Positions 44,566 through 55,095 of a stretch of 64,000 bases of DNA are shown here, in pieces. The notes beneath the pieces were generated by a model. The model was not told the DNA's origin. It saw nothing but the letters and a program-made list of their open reading frames with translations, and did not search any database. Source of the stretch: Peribacillus deserti. GTDB taxonomy: Bacteria; Bacillota; Bacilli; Bacillales; DSM-1321. Location of the stretch: assembly GCF_016909175.1 (NCBI RefSeq), contig NZ_JAFBFI010000006.1, forward strand, positions 153,647 to 217,646. Reading direction: 5' to 3'. The translations under genes were made by a program, and so were the position numbers. How positions within the stretch are numbered: position 1 is the stretch's first letter; each line of letters begins with the position of its first letter.

Positions 44566-45543
44566 TTAAAAGTTAAGAACTTTTTTAGCCGTTTCAATGA
44601 CATCTTTATAATTTGGAAGCCATATTGATTCTGCCTGCGAGAATGGATAAATAGTATCTGCAGCCGCAACACGCAATACAGGTGCTTCAAGGCTTAAAAC
44701 TGCACGCTCCATGATTTCACTGACTACATGGTTAGCAATACCAGCCTGGCGCTGTGCTTCTTGTACCACAATTGCACGGCCAGTTTTCTCAACAGAAGCA
44801 ATAATCGTATCTACATCAAGAGGCATGATTGTACGAAGGTCAATAACCTCAACTGAGTGTCCTTCTTTTTCAAGCTCTTCAGCTGCTTTTAGAGACTCGT
44901 GAACCATAGCTCCGTAAGTAATGATAGAAAGATCAGAACCTTCACGTTTTACGGCTGCTTTTCCAAGAGGAATCGTATATTCTTCTTCAGGTACTTCTTC
45001 ACGGAAAGCACGGTATAATTTCAAGTGCTCTAGGAAGATAACTGGATCGTTATCACGGATTGATGAAATTAAAAGTCCTTTTGCATCATATGGAGATGAT
45101 GGAATGACTACTTTTAATCCTGGTGTCTGAGCCATCAAGCCTTCTAAGCTGTCTGAATGCAATTCAGGAGTATGAACGCCGCCGCCGAATGGAGAACGCA
45201 CAGTAACAGGCATGTTATAACGGCCGCCGGAACGGTAGCGCATACGGGACATCTGGCCGGCAATGGAATCCATTACTTCAAATACGAATCCGAAGAACTG
45301 GATTTCAGGAACCGGACGAAAACCTTGAAGAGAAAGACCAATAGCTAAACCGCCAATACCAGATTCAGCAAGCGGAGTATCAAATACTTTATCTTCACCG
45401 AATTCTTTTTGAAGACCGTCCGTTACACGGAACACACCGCCGTTTACGCCAACGTCTTCTCCAAATAATAGAACATTTGGATCGTTTTTAAGTTCATTGC
45501 GCAATGCATCATTGATTGCTTGAACCATTGTCATTTGAGCCAT
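44566..45543 (-). CDS. pdhB: Pyruvate dehydrogenase E1 component, beta subunit
   Basis: 325-residue partner of PdhA forming the thiamine diphosphate site. [20 protein letters not shown], the catalytic Glu region and the C-terminal [24 protein letters not shown] are family-typical. It starts three bases after pdhA. ATG with AGGAG in the end of pdhA. Confidence 0.98.
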   Translation of the reverse strand: MAQMTMVQAINDALRNELKNDPNVLLFGEDVGVNGGVFRVTDGLQKEFGEDKVFDTPLAESGIGGLAIGLSLQGFRPVPEIQFFGFVFEVMDSIAGQMSRMRYRSGGRYNMPVTVRSPFGGGVHTPELHSDSLEGLMAQTPGLKVVIPSSPYDAKGLLISSIRDNDPVIFLEHLKLYRAFREEVPEEEYTIPLGKAAVKREGSDLSIITYGAMVHESLKAAEELEKEGHSVEVIDLRTIMPLDVDTIIASVEKTGRAIVVQEAQRQAGIANHVVSEIMERAVLSLEAPVLRVAAADTIYPFSQAESIWLPNYKDVIETAKKVLNF

Positions 45544-45546
45544 GGC

Positions 45547-46716
<1,170 letters not shown>

Positions 46717-46872
46717 TTAAAGTCTAGGAGATCTTCTCTATTCTACAGCCCCTACACTAATTTCCACTATATGTAGGAGTGAAACATCCCCGCTTGTAAT
46801 CTTGCAGTTGAACTAACCCTGTATCTATAAAATTAATTTTCATAATGATACAATGCTTTATTTTCCTCTAAC

Positions 46873-46902
46873 AGTTTACAACAACTTATTTAGTATAGTC
46901 AA
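46873..46902 (-). promoter_or_regulatory. Candidate pdhA promoter
   Basis: TTGACT (46897-46902), 18 bases, TAAACT (46873-46878) on the minus strand, leaving a leader of about 200 bases before pdhA. The -10 box is weak. Confidence 0.4.
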
Positions 46903-46945
46903 ACACTAGGTTTGTAATCCATTAAATCATAAAATATTGTTTTTT

Positions 46946-46960
46946 TGTTACCGCTTTACA
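46946..46960 (-). promoter_or_regulatory. cre-like sequence upstream of pdhA
   Basis: TGTAAAGCGGTAACA on the minus strand, one base longer than a cre consensus, about 45 bases upstream of the -35 box. A CcpA role is a guess. The rest of 46663-47104 shows no gene. Confidence 0.3.
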
Positions 46961-47104
46961 CAGGTAAAATAATATCTGTTACATATCAGACACTTTAACT
47001 GTACTACAAAAACCCCCTTAAGTAAAAATAATTGCCTCGCTTTATTAAAAGACAAAAATGTTTGGTTTACCTATTTAATTTTTCCTTTCATGCCAAAAAT
47101 AATC

Positions 47105-47140
47105 CAAAAAAAATAAGCGGCATCCTATCTGCCGCTTTTG
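47105..47140 (-). terminator. Terminator of ykyA
   Basis: AAGCGGCA (47115-47122) pairs with TGCCGCTT (47130-47137), followed by eight T on the minus strand. Confidence 0.88.
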
Positions 47141-47156
47141 TTCACTTTTGCGAATC

Positions 47157-47795
47157 CTACTCTCCGCTGTATAATAAGCTTTGTTTTCGGTAATTATATT
47201 CCTCTGTTAACTTATTAAACCTTTCATTTTCTGTTCTCACTTTCTCGTAAAGCTGATTAATCTTGTTAATTTGAGATTGGAGCTCTTCGAACTTCAGGTT
47301 CTTCTCTTTAAACATTTCATATAATCTAATATCCTGCAGAATACTATCCCTATAATAATCAACCAGTTTGTCGTGTGCCTTGTATCTATCCTGCATGGCG
47401 GCGTAAAGAAGCTTTTCCTCTCCATTATCCTGCAAAGCGGACAGCGGCTCCTTCATTTCCCCGAATGCTTTTTTAGACTGTCTCATGATTTTGTCTTCCT
47501 GATCAAGACTTTTACTCCGGGAATGAATAGCAGCAATCGCTTCATCTGAAAGTTTTACAATGGTACTGTATTCTTTCATGCTTAAATGAATAATCCTGTC
47601 GTATAGCTGCTTTTCCTTCGCCTCCAATTCCATCAAACGATTTTGCTGCTTATCAATTTCTTTTTCTGCTTTAACAATCTTGTCCTGCGCTTGGTTTATT
47701 TTTTCTTCCGGGCTCTCTTTATCTGTACATCCTTGTAAAAGAAGAATTGCAGCGATTAAAAAAAGGAATTTTATTAAAAGGTGTTTGAAAAGCAT
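47157..47795 (-). CDS. ykyA: YkyA-like putative cell-wall-binding lipoprotein
   Basis: A 212-residue lipoprotein: signal ending LLLQGC (Cys 23), then a long coiled coil (residues about 30-210) rich in Glu/Lys/Gln. YkyA family; gene found just upstream of pdhA in Bacillus, as here. Anchored outside the membrane; function unknown. ATG start with GGGG upstream. Confidence 0.92.
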   Translation of the reverse strand: MLFKHLLIKFLFLIAAILLLQGCTDKESPEEKINQAQDKIVKAEKEIDKQQNRLMELEAKEKQLYDRIIHLSMKEYSTIVKLSDEAIAAIHSRSKSLDQEDKIMRQSKKAFGEMKEPLSALQDNGEEKLLYAAMQDRYKAHDKLVDYYRDSILQDIRLYEMFKEKNLKFEELQSQINKINQLYEKVRTENERFNKLTEEYNYRKQSLLYSGE

Positions 47796-47935
47796 TTAGT
47801 TTCCCCCCATTTTGGTGTGCCGGGTTACATTTAAGATTAAACCTTCCGTTCTTATGCTTAAAAGCCTGTCCCTTGAATTATAGCAGGTCTGAATTCAGCT
47901 TTTACTAAAATACGTAAAAATAGGCTGATGCCTGC

Positions 47936-47962
47936 ACAGTTGGGTTGTATTTGCATAGGCTA
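47936..47962 (+). promoter_or_regulatory. Sigma-K-type promoter of the YjcZ-like gene
   Basis: AC at 47936-47937, exactly 16 bases, then CATAGGCTA (47954-47962), a full match to the late mother-cell sigma-K pattern AC-N16-CATAnnnTA. Confidence 0.75.
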
Positions 47963-48050
47963 TATTAAACCTGGTGAGCTGAAGCTGCCTTTTCGACACA
48001 TATTCAATTGCAGCGCGCCATCAGGAGAAAAATGACAGGAGGAATTTCTT

Positions 48051-48179
48051 ATGTACGGTTATGGCGGTTATTGCTATCCTGCATACGGCTATGGAGGCAG
48101 AGGCTTTGGAAGAGGCTTCGCATTACTGGTCGTACTTTTTATTCTGCTGATTATTGTTGGTGCATGCTTTCCATTTTAA
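48051..48179 (+). CDS. YjcZ family sporulation peptide
   Basis: A 42-residue peptide: Gly/Tyr-rich head ([18 protein letters not shown]) and one hydrophobic helix ([18 protein letters not shown]). This is the YjcZ-type pattern common in spore formers. AGGAGG lies eight bases before ATG, and a sigma-K-type promoter lies 90 bases upstream. It is small and missed by length filters; a 79-residue ORF in another frame (48008-48247) is its shadow. Role in the spore coat or mother-cell membrane is inferred. Confidence 0.88.
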   Translation: MYGYGGYCYPAYGYGGRGFGRGFALLVVLFILLIIVGACFPF

Positions 48180-48338
48180 TGAATTTGATGCATCCCATTA
48201 CAAATAATCCGTCCAGGGATGAGCTTTCCCTGGACTTTAATTATTGAACTGTTTTACATACTTAATTATGATTAACTTTTATATAATTATTTGCTACACT
48301 TATTGGTACATATTTTCGTCTAGCATGGGGGTAATGGA

Positions 48339-48890
48339 ATGATTACAATGAAAGATATAATAAGAGAAGGACACCCAACTTTAAGGAAAGTGGCTGAGCC
48401 CGTCCCTCTTCCTGCATCTGAAGAAGATCAGGCTACATTAAAGAGCATGATGGAATATATCCAAAACAGCCAGAACCCGGAGATTGCCGCGATGTACAGC
48501 CTCCGTCCCGGAATCGGCCTTGCTGCACCTCAAATTAATGTTCCAAAAAGAATGATAGCTGTCCAGGTTCCCGATGACCGTGGAGGATTGATCAGCTATG
48601 CTCTGTTTAATCCAAAAATCGTAAGTCATTCTGTAGAGAAAAGCTATCTCACAGCGGGTGAAGGATGTTTATCCGTTGACCGTGAAGTTCCTGGCTATGT
48701 GCCGAGATATGCCCGTGTAACAGTAGAAGGCACTACATTAGAGGGTGAACAGGTTAAATTGCGGTTAAAAGGACTTCCAGCTATATGTTTTCAGCATGAA
48801 ATAGATCATCTAAACGGAGTCATGTTTTATGACCACATAAACGAATCGAATCCATACGGTCCAATTGATGGTGTACCGATAGAAAGATAA
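48339..48890 (+). CDS. def: Peptide deformylase
   Basis: Metal enzyme that removes the formyl group from new proteins. 183 residues, type 2 deformylase as in YkrB (DefB) of Bacillus. The three motifs are visible: GIGLAAPQ (about residue 58), EGCLSVDRE (about 110) and QHEIDHLNG (about 153), giving the Cys and two His ligands. ATG start with GGGGG seven bases upstream. Confidence 0.96.
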   Translation: MITMKDIIREGHPTLRKVAEPVPLPASEEDQATLKSMMEYIQNSQNPEIAAMYSLRPGIGLAAPQINVPKRMIAVQVPDDRGGLISYALFNPKIVSHSVEKSYLTAGEGCLSVDREVPGYVPRYARVTVEGTTLEGEQVKLRLKGLPAICFQHEIDHLNGVMFYDHINESNPYGPIDGVPIER

Positions 48891-48929
48891 TGGTTTAGAA
48901 AAAGCTGTCATTTATTTGAGGCTTTTTAA

Positions 48930-49106
48930 GCCTGTAAAACTTGCCTGTTGGTTGCTGAGAATGGCACTCGCTTTTTTGCGGGCGGCCCGGGAGCCTCCTC
49001 TCACGCTTACGCCTTTGGGGTCTCCCTTGACCCGTTTTTCTGCTCAGAAGTCCCGCGCCTGCAGCGAAGATCAACATAGGGCCAAAATCAACAATAAACT
49101 TTAGCC
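48930..49106 (+). repeat. R2 dispersed repeat, complete copy
   Basis: About 175 bp: GGCACTCGCTTTTTTGCGGGCGG, GGAGCCTCCTCTCACG, a central GGGGTCTCCCTTGACCCG and a right end with ATCAACATAGGGCCAAAATC. Matches copies at 58858-59035 and 60393-60766 and a half copy at 11020. The 60- and 62-residue ORFs over it are not genes. Confidence 0.85.
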
Positions 49107-49112
49107 ATTCAT

Positions 49113-49152
49113 ATAAAAAGTGAGCTGCCCAAATGAGCAGCTCACTTTTTAT
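49113..49152. terminator. Terminator of the HAD phosphatase gene
   Basis: A perfect 14-bp stem (49115-49128 with 49137-49150) that overlaps the stop codon of the minus-strand gene; T-runs on both strands. Confidence 0.85.
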
Positions 49153-49919
49153 ATTAACTTTAATTTTTTCAGTCCCTGGAAGATTCCATCCTCACTTACA
49201 TCGCTTGTAACGTAAGCAGCGTGTTTTTTTACTTCGTTTATAGCATTTCCCATGGCTACTCCGTGTCCGACCGTTCCAAGCATTTCAATGTCATTCAGAC
49301 CGTCTCCAAATGCATAAACGTCTTCTAGTTTAAAACCTATTCGATCCATTAAGGATTTGATTCCTTCAGCTTTTGAGGCTCCTTTTGGGAGAACGTCGAC
49401 GGCCAGCTCGTGCCAGCGGATGTAACGAAAGAAGGAGTGGTTCTGGTGATAGAACATTTCATCTTTAGGCTCACAGAAAAGAAGGGTCTGATATATTTCT
49501 CTGTTAGTGTAGAACTCTGTGTCTTTTTCCGGATGGGGAAAATTAAGAGTGCCCAGGCTTTCTTCAATAAAACTGCTGTGTTTAACCGAGGCTTTCATTG
49601 TTTTTTCGTTCATGAACACTAAGGAGTGTCCTGCTTTTTCGGCTGATTGATGCAGTCGTTCTAATTCCGCTGTATGAAGCGGATTTTTATAAACAACCTC
49701 ATTTTCAAACACTACATATTGGCCGTTAAAGCTTACAAACGTTTCGATATCAAGTTCTTCCCGGATATAGTCAAACATGAATGGTGCCCTTCCTGTGGCA
49801 ATTGCTACGTAAACACCATTTTGCTGAAGGGTTTTAATAGCTTCTCTAGTACTGTCGGGAATTTTCTTTTCATGATCAAGTATAGTGCCGTCAATATCAA
49901 AAAAAACGATTTTCTTCAT
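49149..49919 (-). CDS. Cof-type HAD-IIB phosphatase (YkrA-like)
   Basis: A 256-residue cytoplasmic sugar-phosphate or flavin-phosphate phosphatase. HAD motifs: FFDIDGTILDHEKKIP (DxD nucleophile, residues 6-8), AIATGRAPFM (motif II), the Lys in LPKGASKAEGI (motif III) and AFGDGLNDIEMLGTVGHGVAMGNA (motif IV). The cap domain is the C2 type. Position beside def resembles ykrA-ykrB of B. subtilis. Substrate not known. Confidence 0.9.
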   Translation of the reverse strand: MKKIVFFDIDGTILDHEKKIPDSTREAIKTLQQNGVYVAIATGRAPFMFDYIREELDIETFVSFNGQYVVFENEVVYKNPLHTAELERLHQSAEKAGHSLVFMNEKTMKASVKHSSFIEESLGTLNFPHPEKDTEFYTNREIYQTLLFCEPKDEMFYHQNHSFFRYIRWHELAVDVLPKGASKAEGIKSLMDRIGFKLEDVYAFGDGLNDIEMLGTVGHGVAMGNAINEVKKHAAYVTSDVSEDGIFQGLKKLKLI

Positions 49920-50171
49920 TTTTACACGTCCTCTGAGAACTTATGGATTATTTTATTTTGCACCCATAAGATTTTGTTATTAGCTAGTGTTCCATTCTTC
50001 CTTCTTCACATGTAACTATTCTATTAAATTAATGTCAATTCATAAGCACTTCTTTTTACATTTCCATTAACATCCAGATTTTTTTTAGCAGTTTCTGCAT
50101 AAAATACTAGCAGAAGAATGGAACGTGATTCTAGTCAATGCGGGACGCCATAAACTGCTCATAAAGATGTA

Positions 50172-50199
50172 TTTACTTTATAGAATTTTCAGTTAAAAT
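50172..50199 (+). promoter_or_regulatory. Possible promoter of the 23-residue peptide gene
   Basis: TTTACT (50172-50177), 16 bases, TAAAAT (50194-50199), just before the ribosome site at about 50208. Each box has one mismatch. Confidence 0.45.
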
Positions 50200-50221
50200 A
50201 ATAGGTAAGGAGTGATCCGCC

Positions 50222-50293
50222 ATGTTAAAAAAGTTACGTAAAAAACTAGTTAACCAATGGAAGGATTTACTTAGAAAAAAAACAATCGCATAA
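50222..50293 (+). CDS. Small cationic amphipathic peptide (23 residues), unidentified
   Basis: MLKKLRKKLVNQWKDLLRKK followed by TIA. AAGGAG lies nine bases before ATG, a promoter-like sequence precedes it and a strong terminator follows eight bases after the stop, so it forms a separate transcription unit. The peptide is 23 residues with about nine basic ones, and Leu/Val/Trp fall on one helix face. It could be a toxin-like, membrane-active or RNA-binding peptide. I do not recognise a family. The rest of 49920-50585 shows nothing else. Confidence 0.6.
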   Translation: MLKKLRKKLVNQWKDLLRKKTIA

Positions 50294-50300
50294 AACTTTT

Positions 50301-50338
50301 AAAAAAAGCCCTTCAAAACTTGCGAAGGGCTCTTTCCT
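50301..50338 (+). terminator. Terminator of the small peptide gene
   Basis: AGCCCTTC (50307-50314) pairs with GAAGGGCT (50324-50331), followed by CTTTCCTTATT. Confidence 0.75.
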
Positions 50339-50585
50339 TATTGTAAAGTACTCTAAGTATACTAAAAATAGGCTGGGAAATAATTCTTTTAGTGACTAAA
50401 TTGTTGTAAAACATGAAAAATTCCCTTTTTTTTTATATAATCTATATACATAAAGGAAAATGAAAGATAATCTGTGAACAGAGCTTTTTTTTCATAAATC
50501 CTGGGCAGAATATAAAAATACGTTGATAGAGCAAATAATATTTAATTATATATATTAAAATAAGGTTGTTAGGAGAGATAGAAAA

Positions 50586-50795
50586 ATGATTTTCAAAGTG
50601 TACTACCAAGAGACTGCCAGTGAGGTTCCAGTCCGTGAAATGACTAAAACGATATATGTAGAAGGCGAGTCCGCACGGGAAGTTATCAAAAAAGTATCTG
50701 AGCGCAAGTATAATATTGAATATGTTGAAAAGGTAAGCGGAAATTATCTTGAATATGAAAAACAAAACGAAGATTTTAATGTATTGGAGCTATGA
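50586..50795 (+). CDS. rpoY: RNA polymerase epsilon subunit
   Basis: A 69-residue RNA polymerase accessory subunit of Firmicutes (YkzG). MIFKVYYQETASEVPVREMTKT and IYVEGESAREVIKKVSERKYNIEYV (two parts) are family-typical; the fold resembles phage Gp2. GGAGAGA precedes ATG. Six bases before rnjA, with which it forms an operon as in B. subtilis. Confidence 0.95.
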   Translation: MIFKVYYQETASEVPVREMTKTIYVEGESAREVIKKVSERKYNIEYVEKVSGNYLEYEKQNEDFNVLEL

Positions 50796-50801
50796 TGATT
50801 T

Positions 50802-52469
50802 ATGAAATTTGTTAAAAATGACCAGACAGCTGTTTTCGCCCTCGGGGGTTTAGGCGAAATTGGAAAAAATACTTATGCCGTTCAATTTCAGGACGAAATT
50901 ATTTTAATCGATGCAGGCATTAAATTCCCTGAAGATGAGCTTCTTGGAATTGATTATGTAATCCCTGACTATACGTATATTGTTAAAAATGAAGATAAAA
51001 TTAAAGGGTTATTTGTAACGCACGGACATGAAGACCATATTGGCGGTATTCCTTACCTTCTTAAGCAGGTTAACATTCCTATTTACGGCGGTAAGCTTGC
51101 TCTGGGACTGATTCGGAATAAACTTGAAGAACACGGCTTGCTGCGTCAAACCAAGCTGATTGAGTTTCAGGAAGATGATATTATTAAATTCCGTAAAACT
51201 TCCGTAACATTTTTCCGTACTACACACAGTATTCCGGATTCGTACGGAGTTGTGGTTAAGACTCCAAACGGCCAGATTGTCCACACTGGGGATTTCAAAT
51301 TTGACTTCACACCAGTAGGTGAGCCGGCTAACTTAACAAAAATGGCTGAAATCGGAAAAGAAGGCGTTCTCTGCCTGCTTTCAGACAGCACTAACAGTGA
51401 AGTTCCTAATTTCACAATGTCTGAACGCCGTGTCGGTGAAAGTATCCAGGATGTGTTCCGAAAAGTCGATGGACGGGTCATTTTTGCTACTTTTGCATCA
51501 AATATCCACCGCCTTCAGCAGGTGATAGAAGCTGCTGTTGAACATGGCCGTAAGGTTGCAGTTTTCGGGCGCAGTATGGAGGCAGCAATTGATATAGGCC
51601 AGGATCTCGGTTATATTGTCTGCCCTAAAGATACGTTCATTGATGCTCAATCTATAAACAGGCTGCCGGCAAATAAGGTGACCATCCTTTGTACGGGAAG
51701 CCAGGGAGAGCCAATGGCTGCTCTTTCTAGAATTGCCGGCGGAACACATCGCCAGATTCAGATTATTCCTGGAGATACTGTTGTATTTTCTTCTTCACCA
51801 ATACCCGGAAACAATATCAGTGTATCGAGAACGATTAATATGCTCTCAAGGGCAGGCGCAGAAGTCATTCATGGTCCTCTGAGCGACATTCATACTTCTG
51901 GACACGGCAGCCAGGAAGAACAGAAGCTGATGCTTCGTTTAATCAAGCCTAAGTTCTTTATGCCGATCCATGGTGAGTATAGAATGCAGAAAATGCATGT
52001 AAATCACGCCGTTGACTGCGGTGTGCCGGAAGAAAATTGTTTCATTATGGATAATGGTGAAGTTTTAGCTCTAAGCGAAGACAAAGCGGCTGTGGCCGGT
52101 AAAATTCCTTCCGGAAATGTTTATATTGACGGAAGCGGAATTGGGGATATTGGCAATATCGTGCTTCGTGACCGCCGTATTCTTTCAGAAGAAGGCCTAG
52201 TAGTAGTTGTTGTAAGCATTAATATGAAGGATTTCAAAATTTCAGCAGGACCAGATTTGATTTCTCGCGGTTTTGTTTATATGCGTGAATCAGGGGATCT
52301 TATTAACGATGCTCAAGCTCTAATTTCTAAGCATTTGAACAAAGTGATGGAACGGAAAACCACTCAATGGTCTGAAATAAAAAATGAGATTACAGATACT
52401 CTATCTCCTTTCCTATATGAAAAAACAAAGCGCCGCCCAATGATTCTTCCAATAATCATGGAAGTGTAA
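50802..52469 (+). CDS. rnjA: Ribonuclease J1
   Basis: Metallo-beta-lactamase RNase with 5'-3' exonuclease and endonuclease activity, central to mRNA turnover and rRNA maturation. 555 residues. Zinc motif [10 protein letters not shown] near residue 73, the beta-CASP region with [19 protein letters not shown] and the final PIHGEYRMQ. The C-terminal domain (about 450-555) is complete. ATG six bases after rpoY. Confidence 0.97.
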   Translation: MKFVKNDQTAVFALGGLGEIGKNTYAVQFQDEIILIDAGIKFPEDELLGIDYVIPDYTYIVKNEDKIKGLFVTHGHEDHIGGIPYLLKQVNIPIYGGKLALGLIRNKLEEHGLLRQTKLIEFQEDDIIKFRKTSVTFFRTTHSIPDSYGVVVKTPNGQIVHTGDFKFDFTPVGEPANLTKMAEIGKEGVLCLLSDSTNSEVPNFTMSERRVGESIQDVFRKVDGRVIFATFASNIHRLQQVIEAAVEHGRKVAVFGRSMEAAIDIGQDLGYIVCPKDTFIDAQSINRLPANKVTILCTGSQGEPMAALSRIAGGTHRQIQIIPGDTVVFSSSPIPGNNISVSRTINMLSRAGAEVIHGPLSDIHTSGHGSQEEQKLMLRLIKPKFFMPIHGEYRMQKMHVNHAVDCGVPEENCFIMDNGEVLALSEDKAAVAGKIPSGNVYIDGSGIGDIGNIVLRDRRILSEEGLVVVVVSINMKDFKISAGPDLISRGFVYMRESGDLINDAQALISKHLNKVMERKTTQWSEIKNEITDTLSPFLYEKTKRRPMILPIIMEV

Positions 52470-52482
52470 TAGGCGTAAAGAT

Positions 52483-52524
52483 AAAAAAAACTGTCTCCTT
52501 AATCGCAGGAGACAGTTTTTTTAT
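52483..52524. terminator. Terminator of rpoY-rnjA
   Basis: A perfect 12-bp stem (52488-52499 with 52507-52518) followed by a T-run. The IS element begins 12 bases further on. Confidence 0.9.
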
Positions 52525-52535
52525 TAAATAAGAAA

Positions 52536-53912
52536 GGCTCTATAATATTTGTTGGGGTCGAGGGAAAATTTCCGGGCATAAAAAAACACGCAAACTTCCA
52601 TTTCTTTTATACTTGAATTGTCGAGAAACAAGTAAAGGAATGAAGTTGCGTGCATATGAATTTTACCATGAATATTCCAGGTTTAAAAGGGGTTATCCCT
52701 ACTAGATTTGAAGATGTAGGAGGAGTTATCCGGATTTACATAGAGGTGGAACGGAAGGCACACCGGTGTCCTCGTTGTCAAAATAGAACAAGCCGTGTCC
52801 ACGACTACCGTATTCAAAAGATCCATCACTTAAAATGGTTCGAGAGGCAGACTCAAATCTATTACAAACGTAGACGATATGCATGTAGCTGCGGGAAAAG
52901 GTTTTCCGAAAAGAATCCGATTGTTCAGCGCTACCAGCGTACTTCAATTGAGTGGAACCAGGCTATAATGATTCGAGCTGTAAAAGGTAAGACTTTTAAG
53001 GAAACTGGCGAAAACTATGGTGTTTCGGCCACTAAGATTGTTCGCCGATTTGATCAAGTGGCTCGCAGCGAAATCCGAACTGTAGAACACTTACCTTCGG
53101 TCATTGCAATAGATGAATATAAAGGGGACACAAGGGAAGGAAAGTATCAGCTGATCATTGCGGACACGGTTACTCGAAAACCGATTGACATTCTTCCTAA
53201 TCGTTATAAAAAGACGATTAAGCACTATCTGCAAAAACATGGCAGCCGGTACAGATGGTCGTCATGGATATGAGCCAATCCTTCAAGGCAGCTGTCCAGT
53301 CCGCGCTAGGACGTCCGGTTATCATTGCCGACCGTTTTCACTTCTGCCGATATATCCATTGGGCACTTGATGGAGTAAGAAGACGGTGCCAGCAGTCATT
53401 TCACGATTATGATCGTAAGAAATGTAAACGGATGAAGCACGTATTCCATAAATCTAGTACAAAGCTTAACGAAGAGGAACGATGGCATTTACAGCGTTAT
53501 TTGGAGATGTCTAAAGAGCTCAGAAGAGCCTATGAATTAAAAGAAGCTTATCAGGCTTGGTTTTCACATGCCAAGGAAAAAGGGACCCACCAAATGGGAG
53601 AAGTAAAAGAGGAATTACACGAATTTTATGAACTGGTAAGAAGATCAGAAATTCCTGAAATGAATAAGGCGATAAAAACCTTGCAAAATTGGCAGACTGA
53701 AATCTTGAACAGCTTTATTTATCCCTATTCCAATGGGTTTTTAGAAGGTATAAATAATTCAACTAAGGTGCTGAAACGGAATGCCTTTGGTTTTAGAAGT
53801 TTCGACCGTTTTAGGGCTAAAATTTTATTAACACATCAGTATAAAGGAATTGGGGTTCACATTGGATAGGGGTGACTACTCAAGTCATCACCCCAACATT
53901 TGACGGAGAACC
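52536..53912 (+). mobile_element. ISL3-family insertion sequence with 8-bp target duplication
   Basis: 1377 bp. The left end starts GGCTCTATAA and the right end, reversed, GGTTCTCCGT; both share GTTGGGGT at the inner edge (imperfect inverted repeats of 23 bp). ATAAGAAA occurs directly outside each end (52528-52535 and 53913-53920), a perfect 8-bp target duplication typical of ISL3. It carries one broken transposase gene. It lies just past the rnjA terminator, so that gene is not damaged. Confidence 0.92.
52650..53869 (+). pseudogene. ISL3-type transposase, frameshifted
   Basis: Two adjoining frames, 52650-53273 and 53255-53869, encode the N-terminal zinc-binding part (HRCPRCQNRTSRVHDYRIQK) and HTH region, and the C-terminal DDE part (VVMDMSQSFKAAVQSAL, ADRFHFCRYIHWALDG, GFLEGINNSTKVLKR). 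The break lies near 53248, within GGCAGCCGGTACAG; one extra base, for example a third G, would restore the frame. The element is probably inactive unless a programmed or compensating shift occurs. Confidence 0.9.
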
Positions 53913-53937
53913 ATAAGAAAGACAAATCTTAGGCAGG

Positions 53938-54168
53938 TACCGCTTTTCTTAATGCCTTTCAGGTGTCTGCTTTTCAAGTAGAATGATGTTTAAATAAAAT
54001 TGTTTAAAGCACCGTTCTCCGCTTTTCTTGTTATCCAGCTGCGAACTGCCTTCCTTGAGTCTTAAGCCAATCAGTCCATGAGAGGAAAGAGCGCCTCTCA
54101 TGGACTGCTCGTCTTGAGCTTGTCGGAAGGCTCCTCCACTTCGTTCCGGACCGTTCTCCGCTTTTATT
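53938..54168 (-). repeat. R1 dispersed repeat, minus orientation, joined to ktrC stop
   Basis: Reverse R1 unit with a perfect 13-bp inner hairpin stem (AGTCCATGAGAGG with its complement, about 54076-54108) between the conserved arms. The edge GAATAAAAGCGG contains the ktrC stop codon TAA. A second partial unit lies at 53938-54030. Confidence 0.85.
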
Positions 54169-54823
54169 CAACCATTTGTTTTTCAAACTTATTAACATCT
54201 TTATCAGCGCCTATTACAATCAGGATATCTTCATCCAGTATAGTTTCTTCAGCACTAGGTGAAACAATTATATCTTTATCTCTTTTAATGGCTACAATAT
54301 TAAGCCCGAACCGCGCCCTTACATTGAGACCAATGATTGAATTTCCTGCCAGTCTCTTGCCTGCCCTGATTTCCACAATGGAGTGTTCATCAGAGACAGC
54401 CAGATAGTCGAGCACATTATTGTGCACTAGGTGATGGGCGATCCTCTTCCCCATGTCGCGTTCCGGATGAACAATACGGTCAGCTCCAATTTTCTTAAGC
54501 ACTTTTTCATGATAATCATTCTGTGCTTTCACTGTAATATTGCTTACACCCAGTTCATTTAAAATTAAGGTTGTGAGTATACTGGCCTGAATATTTTCTC
54601 CAATAGCTACAATTACGTGATCGAAGTTGCGTATTCCCAAACTTTTAAGTACCGTTTCATCTGTAGTATCGCCCACGACTGCATGTGAAGCTATATTTGC
54701 AAATTCGTTAACCCTTTCTTCATCACTGTCTATTGCCAGTACATTGATCCCCTGCTCGACCAGCTCCCTGCAGATGCTCCCGCCGAACCGGCCTAATCCT
54801 ATAACTGCATATTCTTTTTTCAC
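54164..54823 (-). CDS. ktrC: KtrC, potassium uptake regulatory (RCK) subunit
   Basis: A cytoplasmic 219-residue gating subunit of the Ktr potassium system. The N-terminal RCK domain has the nucleotide-binding AVIGLGRFGGSICREL and AIDSDEERVNE; the C-terminal RCK_C domain (about 135-219) is the c-di-AMP-binding part in this family. The GTG at 54823 lies after GGGGG; the frame is open eight codons upstream. Position near rnjA equals ykqB-ykqC. The stop codon is at the edge of an R1 repeat. Confidence 0.94.
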   Translation of the reverse strand: MKKEYAVIGLGRFGGSICRELVEQGINVLAIDSDEERVNEFANIASHAVVGDTTDETVLKSLGIRNFDHVIVAIGENIQASILTTLILNELGVSNITVKAQNDYHEKVLKKIGADRIVHPERDMGKRIAHHLVHNNVLDYLAVSDEHSIVEIRAGKRLAGNSIIGLNVRARFGLNIVAIKRDKDIIVSPSAEETILDEDILIVIGADKDVNKFEKQMVE

Positions 54824-55057
54824 GATTAATCCCCCAAATACATACAAAATCTGATAGTTTTGTGTTTATCAGCACGCCAGTTTTACACTCATTCACTTTT
54901 ATTTTACACAAAGAAAAGGCTTATTAGCTATTTATTTCTCTCCGCCGCGATGGTGAATAGATGATAGATGACAAAAATACGTTCTTTTATGGATCTCATG
55001 CGTTTTAATAGTAAAATAATATAGCTTATCCTCATTATTATTTCTGCAAAAGAAAAT

Positions 55058-55088
55058 CAAAAACCGCCTCTATATGTAAGAGGCGGCT
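55058..55088 (-). terminator. Terminator of the ABC exporter operon
   Basis: CCGCCTCT (55064-55071) pairs with AGAGGCGG (55079-55086), followed by TTTTTGATTTT on the minus strand. The stretch 54824-55057 has nothing else. Confidence 0.85.
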
Positions 55089-55095
55089 GCTTGAG

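Noticed and set aside
48008..48247. 79-residue ORF overlapping the YjcZ-like gene
   Set aside because: Wrong frame; the frame starting at 48051 has the ribosome site and the family-typical peptide.
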